Source of the DNA: Variovorax paradoxus
GTDB lineage: Bacteria; Pseudomonadota; Gammaproteobacteria; Burkholderiales; Burkholderiaceae_C
NCBI RefSeq assembly: GCF_902712855.1
Contig: NZ_LR743507.1
Span: 4,202,001 to 4,266,000 of the forward strand
Reading direction: 5' to 3'
Length of the DNA: 64,000 nucleotides
Position numbers and translations under genes: made by a program. Shown piece after piece: positions 59,874-64,000 of the stretch (positions within the stretch are counted from its first letter, which is position 1; every line of letters begins with the position of its first letter). The notes below the pieces were generated by a model. It saw only the letters and a program-made list of their open reading frames with translations, did no database searches and was not told the DNA's origin.

Positions 59874-61070
59874 TCACTTCCAGGCAGCGCACTTGGTCTC
59901 GGCCTTGGTCGTGAAGACCTGGTCGCCCGGCAGCGTCTTCAGCACCTTGAGGTAGTCCCAGGGCTTCTTCGATTCGGCGGGCGACTTCACTTCGACCAGG
60001 TACATGTCGTGGATGAAGCTGCCGTCGGCGCGGATCTGACCCTTGCCGTAGAAGTCGTCGATCTTCATGCTCTTGAGCTGCGCCATGACCTTGTCGGAGT
60101 CGGTGGTCTTGGCGGCGGCCACGGCCTTCAGGTAGGTCATGGTGGCCGAGTAGTCGGCGGCCTGCACGTCGGTGGGCATGCGCTTGGTCTTCTCGAAGAA
60201 GCGGTTGGCGAACTTGCGCGACTCGTCGTTCAGGTCCCAGTACCAGCTGGTGGTGTGCAGCAGGCCTTCGGTGTTCTTCAGCCCCAGGCTGTGGATGTCG
60301 CTCAGGAAGACCAGCAGGCCGGCGGTCTTCATGGTCTTGTTGATGCCGAACTCTTTGGCGGCCTTGATCGAATTGATCGTGTCGCCGCCGGCGTTGGCCA
60401 GGCCCAGGATCTGCGCCTTGGAGTTCTGCGCCTGCAGCAGGAACGACGAGAAGTCGGATGCGTTCAGCGGATGGCGCACCGCGCCCACCACGGTGCCGCC
60501 CTTCTCCTTCACCACCTTGGTGGTGTCGGCCTCGAGCGCATGGCCGAAGGCATAGTCGGCCGTCAGGAAGAACCAGCTCTTGCCGCCGCGGTCGACCACT
60601 GCCGCGCCGGTGCCCTTGGCCAGCGCCACGGTGTCGTAGGCGTAGTGCACGGTGTAGGGACTGCACTGCTCGTTGGTGAGCACCGAGCTGCCCGCGCCGT
60701 TGTTGAAGTACACGCGCTTCTTCTCCTCGGCCACCTTGGCCGTGGCCAGCGCCACGCCCGAATTGGTGCCGCCGAAGACCATCGTCACGCCGGCGGTGTC
60801 GATCCATTCGCGGGCCTTGGAGGCGGCGATGTCAGCCTTGTTCTGGTGGTCGGCCGTGAGCAGTTCGATGGGCTGGCCCAACGCCTTGCCGCCGAAGTCG
60901 TCGATGGCCATCTGGATGGCGGTGGCACCGCCCTTGCCTTCGAGGTCGGCGTACAGGCTCGACAGGTCGGTGACGAAGCCGATCTTCACTTTCTCCTGCG
61001 CCTGCGCGGCGCCTGCGGTCATGGCGAGGATGCCGATGGCGGTGGCGATGAGGCCGAGTTTCTTGTTCAT
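59874..61070 (-). CDS. LivK-like ABC substrate-binding protein (paralogue 2)
   Basis: A 398-residue periplasmic binding protein, paralogous to the one at 58550. The signal peptide ends at AQAQ-EKVKIGF, followed by FVTDLSSLYADLEGKGGATA. Differences cluster around the probable ligand loop (TNSGVALATAKVAEEKKRV versus TSSGTGLAMAKVAQ) and the region after NEQCSPYTVHY is nearly identical, so the two likely bind related but not identical ligands for one permease. It is preceded in the operon by livF (67-bp gap). A structured repeat follows its stop. Confidence 0.93.
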   Translation of the reverse strand: MNKKLGLIATAIGILAMTAGAAQAQEKVKIGFVTDLSSLYADLEGKGGATAIQMAIDDFGGKALGQPIELLTADHQNKADIAASKAREWIDTAGVTMVFGGTNSGVALATAKVAEEKKRVYFNNGAGSSVLTNEQCSPYTVHYAYDTVALAKGTGAAVVDRGGKSWFFLTADYAFGHALEADTTKVVKEKGGTVVGAVRHPLNASDFSSFLLQAQNSKAQILGLANAGGDTINSIKAAKEFGINKTMKTAGLLVFLSDIHSLGLKNTEGLLHTTSWYWDLNDESRKFANRFFEKTKRMPTDVQAADYSATMTYLKAVAAAKTTDSDKVMAQLKSMKIDDFYGKGQIRADGSFIHDMYLVEVKSPAESKKPWDYLKVLKTLPGDQVFTTKAETKCAAWK

Positions 61071-61137
61071 GGCGTTGTCTCCTGGAAGAATCTTTGTGGG
61101 ATGGAAGTGAAGGTCTTGTGGACGGGTGCGTGCGCTC

Positions 61138-61860
61138 TCAGACGCCCAGCAGCTCGGTGAGCACGGGCATCCTGGCCTCGAGTTCGGCAGCGCCGAATGT
61201 CAGTGCGATGCGGCCGTGCTCCATCACGTAGAAGCGGTCGGCCAGCGGTGCGGCGAAGCGGAAGTTCTGCTCCACCATCACGATGGTGTAGCCCTTGGCG
61301 CGCAGCGTGGTGATCATGCGGGCGAGCGCCTGCACGATGACCGGCGCGAGGCCTTCGGAGATCTCGTCGAGCAGCAGCAGCCTGGCGCCCGTGCGCAGGA
61401 TGCGCGCCACCGCCAGCATCTGCTGCTCGCCGCCCGACAGGCGGGTGCCCTGGCTGTGCCGGCGCTCGGCCAGGTTGGGGAACATGGTGTAGATCTCGTC
61501 GATCGACATGCCCTGCGATGCACCCGCTCCCCGCCCCTTGAGCTCGGGCGGCAGCATCAGGTTCTCCTCGCACGACAGGCTCGCGAAGATGCCGCGCTCT
61601 TCGGGGCAGTAGCCGATGCCCAGGTGGGCGATGCGGTGCGTCGGCATGCCGATGGTCTCTTTGCCGTTGACCTCGATGCTGCCCTTGCGTGCGCCCGTCA
61701 GGCCCATGATGGCGCGCAGCGTCGTGGTGCGGCCCGCGCCGTTGCGGCCCAGCAGCGTGACGACCTCGCCCGGCTGCACGACCATGTCGACGCCGTGCAG
61801 CACGTGCGATTCGCCGTACCAGGCCTGCAGGCCCTTGATTTCCAATGCGGCGGTCATCAA
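61138..61860 (-). CDS. livF: Branched-chain-type ABC ATPase LivF, with Arg in Walker A
   Basis: A 240-residue ATPase of the LivF group. Signature LSGGEQQMLAVARIL, Walker B LLLLDEISEGLAP and the switch-region VEQNFRFA are normal for the family. The P-loop, however, reads GRNGAGRTT, with Arg44 where lysine is expected (codon CGC on the reverse strand). Such Lys-to-Arg P-loops occur in some betaproteobacterial LivF proteins and would usually weaken ATP hydrolysis, so LivG may carry most of the activity. The start overlaps the LivG stop by four bases. Confidence 0.94.
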   Translation of the reverse strand: MMTAALEIKGLQAWYGESHVLHGVDMVVQPGEVVTLLGRNGAGRTTTLRAIMGLTGARKGSIEVNGKETIGMPTHRIAHLGIGYCPEERGIFASLSCEENLMLPPELKGRGAGASQGMSIDEIYTMFPNLAERRHSQGTRLSGGEQQMLAVARILRTGARLLLLDEISEGLAPVIVQALARMITTLRAKGYTIVMVEQNFRFAAPLADRFYVMEHGRIALTFGAAELEARMPVLTELLGV

Positions 61861-62627
61861 TGAGCCCCTTGCAGTTGACCGTCGGTGGTGCCCATGTAGG
61901 CCTCCATGACCTGCGGGTTCTTCGAGACCTCGGCGTATGGGCCTTCGGCCAGCACGGCGCCGCGCTGCAGCACGGTGATGGTGTCGGCGATCGTCGAGAC
62001 CACGCTCATGTTGTGCTCCACCATCAGGATGGTGCGTCCGGCCGAGACGCGCTTGATGAGATCGGCCACGCGATGCACGTCCTCGTGGCCCATGCCCTGC
62101 GTGGGCTCGTCGAGGAGCATCAGCTCGGGCTCCATTGCCAGCGTGGTGGCGATCTCGAGCGCGCGCTTGCGGCCGTACGGCAGGTTCACGGTCTGCTCTT
62201 CGGCAAGCTCTTCGAGGCCCACCTCGGCGAGCAGTTCGCGCGCACGCGCATCGAGCGGCTTGAGCGACTTCTCGCTCTTCCAGAAGTGGTACGAGGTGCC
62301 CAGCCGCCGCTGCAGGCCGAGGCGCACGTTCTCCAGCAGCGTGAGGTGCGGGAACACGGCCGAGATCTGGAACGAGCGGATGATGCCGCGCCGCGCGATC
62401 TGCGCGGGACGCTCGCGCGTGATGTCCTGGCCGTTGAAGAGGATCGTGCCGGTGGTCGGCTCGAGGAACTTCGTCAGCAGGTTGAAGCAGGTCGTCTTGC
62501 CGGCGCCGTTGGGACCGATGAGCGCATGGATCGAACCGCGCTTCACCGACAGGTTGACCTTGCTGACCGCGGTGAACCCTTTGAATTCCTTGGTGAGCTG
62601 GCGTGTTTCGAGAATGACGTCGCTCAT
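61857..62627 (-). CDS. livG: Branched-chain-type ABC ATPase LivG
   Basis: A 256-residue ATPase with an intact Walker A (GPNGAGKTT), Walker B (ELMLLDEPTQGMGHEDV), the switch histidine in MVEHNMSVV and the LivG-type C-terminal YMG motif. The signature region reads LPYGRKRALEIATTL, as in most LivG proteins. It is the first gene of the operon, and its promoter must lie in the gene-free stretch 62628-63236. It works as a heterodimer with LivF. Confidence 0.95.
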   Translation of the reverse strand: MSDVILETRQLTKEFKGFTAVSKVNLSVKRGSIHALIGPNGAGKTTCFNLLTKFLEPTTGTILFNGQDITRERPAQIARRGIIRSFQISAVFPHLTLLENVRLGLQRRLGTSYHFWKSEKSLKPLDARARELLAEVGLEELAEEQTVNLPYGRKRALEIATTLAMEPELMLLDEPTQGMGHEDVHRVADLIKRVSAGRTILMVEHNMSVVSTIADTITVLQRGAVLAEGPYAEVSKNPQVMEAYMGTTDGQLQGAH

Positions 62628-63236
62628 CTCGCGAGGTCGCCCGTGTTCTGAATAGGAAAGTGAGTCATGCGGTCCATCTCGATCGCCACCAGCGGGCGCG
62701 GACCGATTGTTGGTGGGCGGGTTGCAGTTGCATACTGGGGCAAATGCCTATGCTGCAGTGCAACCATCGCGGCGCTGCCCGCGCCCTCGTTCAGGGGACT
62801 GTCGTCGCAACGACATTGCCGCGCGGCACGCACCTTTTTGCGGCGCATCGGTTGTCGTCCAAGCGAGCCGCGGTCCGCAGTCATGGCCGGTACTGCCAGA
62901 TGTCGCGCGGCATCGCGCCGCGCCGGATGTGCATGGTCACAGGCAGCGCGAGCGCTGCCCTCCCGCCGGTTTGCCGCAGTGCGTGGCGGCGGCGGCTTTC
63001 GACGGCATCCTGACGGACACGGCCACCGGCCTTTCGCCGTTGCTGCGCGTCGAACTGCAGCGTTGGTGCTGCGGTTGCGCAGGCGCCGGCGACACAGCCG
63101 GCGCGGCGGCTTGCAGTTTGCAGCCGGCTCCATGCTGCGCCGTCGATGCCGTGTCTCCCCGGGGAAACCACAAGCGCGCGCACACGTCGCGCCTGCCTAC
63201 ACTGGACCGGCGACCCGCGCGCCAAACCTGCATTCC
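62628..63236. other. 609-bp stretch without a supported gene
   Basis: Long open frames exist on both strands but are Arg/Ala/Pro-rich, lack ribosome-binding sites and match no family I know. The only structure seen is a nested inverted repeat about 90-140 bp upstream of livG: GGTTGCA (62720-62726) with TGCAACC (62759-62765), enclosing GCATA and TATGC. It may be a regulator site or cruciform for the liv operon. The region also holds the promoter of the epimerase gene at 63237. Confidence 0.55.
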
Positions 63237-64000
63237 ATGCCGAACTTTCGATCGCCCGACTTCCTGACGGACCACATCCTCCACACGCTCGCGTTCTACG
63301 AACCGCGCTGCATCGACGCCTCGGGCGGCTTCTTTCATTTCTTCAAGGACGACGGCACGGTGTACGACCGGCGCACACGCCACCTGGTGAGCAGCACGCG
63401 CTTCGTGTTCAACCATGCGATGGCGCACCGCCGATTCGGCAACCCCGACCACCTCGCCGCCGTGCGGCACGGCCTAGCCTTTCTTCATCGCGGCCATGCG
63501 CAAGCCGAAGGCGGCTACGCCTGGCAGGTCGACTGGCACCAGCAACGCCAGACGGTGCAGGACGGCACCCACCACTGCTACGGCCTGGCCTTCGTGCTGC
63601 TGGCCTACGCGCATGCGCTCATGGCAGGCGTCGAAGAAGCGCATGCGGGCCTCGAGCACACCTGGCAACTGATGGAGCGGCACTTCTGGGAGCCGCGCCA
63701 CCAGCTGTATGCCGACGAAGCCACCACCGGCTGGAAGGTCGGGCCATACCGTGGGCAGAACGCCAACATGCACGCCTGCGAGGCGATGCTCGCCGCCTTC
63801 GAGGCCACGCAGCAGGCGCGCTACCTCGACCGCGCGCTGGCACTGGCCGAATCGGTCACCGGCCGGCTGGCCTCGCAGGCCGACGGGCTGGTGTGGGAGC
63901 ACTACCGGGAAGACTGGTCGATCGACTGGGACTTCAACCGCAACGACAACACCGACATCTTCCGACCCTGGGGTTTCCAGACCGGGCACCTGACCGAGTG
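63237..64000 (+). CDS. AGE-family (N-acylglucosamine 2-epimerase-like) isomerase, N-terminal part
   Basis: The first 254 codons of an (alpha/alpha)6-barrel sugar isomerase; the rest lies outside the window. Family marks include RFVFNHAMAHR, the histidine-rich DGTHHCYGLAFVLLAYAHA and GPYRGQNANMHACEAMLAAFE, which hold the catalytic histidines of AGE, cellobiose epimerase and D-mannose isomerase (YihS-like) enzymes. The RG-NxNMHxxEA block leans to the mannose/sulfoquinovose-type aldose-ketose isomerases. The start at 63237 (MPNFRSPDFL) agrees with the usual N terminus. The operon context downstream is not visible. Confidence 0.9.
   Translation, partial: MPNFRSPDFLTDHILHTLAFYEPRCIDASGGFFHFFKDDGTVYDRRTRHLVSSTRFVFNHAMAHRRFGNPDHLAAVRHGLAFLHRGHAQAEGGYAWQVDWHQQRQTVQDGTHHCYGLAFVLLAYAHALMAGVEEAHAGLEHTWQLMERHFWEPRHQLYADEATTGWKVGPYRGQNANMHACEAMLAAFEATQQARYLDRALALAESVTGRLASQADGLVWEHYREDWSIDWDFNRNDNTDIFRPWGFQTGHLTE

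Noticed and set aside
62624..63267. Overlapping 112-186-codon frames on both strands between livG and the epimerase gene
   Set aside because: Arg/Cys/Ala-rich, no recognisable domain, no Shine-Dalgarno sequence; treated as non-coding.

Overview
This is a GC-rich (roughly two thirds G+C by eye), gene-dense bacterial chromosome segment. The gene families point to a betaproteobacterium of the Burkholderiales, most likely Comamonadaceae close to Variovorax. The clues are a Bug-type tripartite tricarboxylate receptor without its permease, an H1-like/SWIB DNA-binding protein, a MutL carrying the endonuclease motif, a RibH2-type lumazine synthase behind an FMN riboswitch, and a Liv-type ABC operon. 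The genus is an inference. I saw no rRNA, tRNA, CRISPR array or intact insertion sequence.

Layout. 1-6035: isocitrate lyase (cut by the window edge) behind an AT-rich control region, a GGCT-fold enzyme, a DMT exporter, the H1/SWIB protein, an AraC regulator, a small unknown and a thiamine-diphosphate (acetolactate-synthase-like) enzyme. 6080-15465: a TetR regulator with a likely operator, then what looks like one long catabolic operon: Bug receptor, NitT/TauT-type ABC importer, enolase-superfamily enzyme, Gfo/Idh/MocA dehydrogenase, DUF993 protein and xylose-isomerase-like TIM barrel. 15579-22680: a 2001-residue transglutaminase-like/DUF4011/SF1 helicase/Vsr-like nuclease/DUF3320 protein (probable single-gene defence system), with gene-poor flanks and one 89-residue unknown. 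22681-37631: mostly housekeeping: YcaQ-like DNA glycosylase, TonB-dependent siderophore receptor behind a multi-hairpin leader, FMN riboswitch-ribH, GST, arsC, queG, tsaE, amiC, DedA, GNAT, mutL, a lipoprotein hydrolase and miaA.

37628-55881 looks like a conserved neighbourhood opened up by accessory blocks. The three parts of an Att-like export system (ATPase, FtsX-type permease, lipocalin-like AttH) are all present but separated. Between them lie a GntR-controlled PhyH dioxygenase/SAF oxidoreductase pair with a divergent hydroxyaspartate ammonia-lyase-like gene, a YCII gene remnant, an NrtR-controlled NAD/ADP-ribose operon (DUF4291, NADAR, ADP-ribosylglycohydrolase), a serine beta-lactamase-like hydrolase, a possible papain-like peptidase and a penicillin-acylase-family lipoprotein. 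55987-64000: a YXWGXW protein, a reverse-strand livGF-livK-livK-livHM operon with two near-identical binding proteins, and the start of an AGE-family epimerase cut by the window end.

The strongest candidates for undescribed biology are the NrtR/DUF4291/NADAR/DraG operon with its twin operators, the DUF993 catabolic operon, the PhyH/SAF/hydroxyaspartate-lyase group, the giant helicase-nuclease, and the hairpin leader before the TonB receptor.
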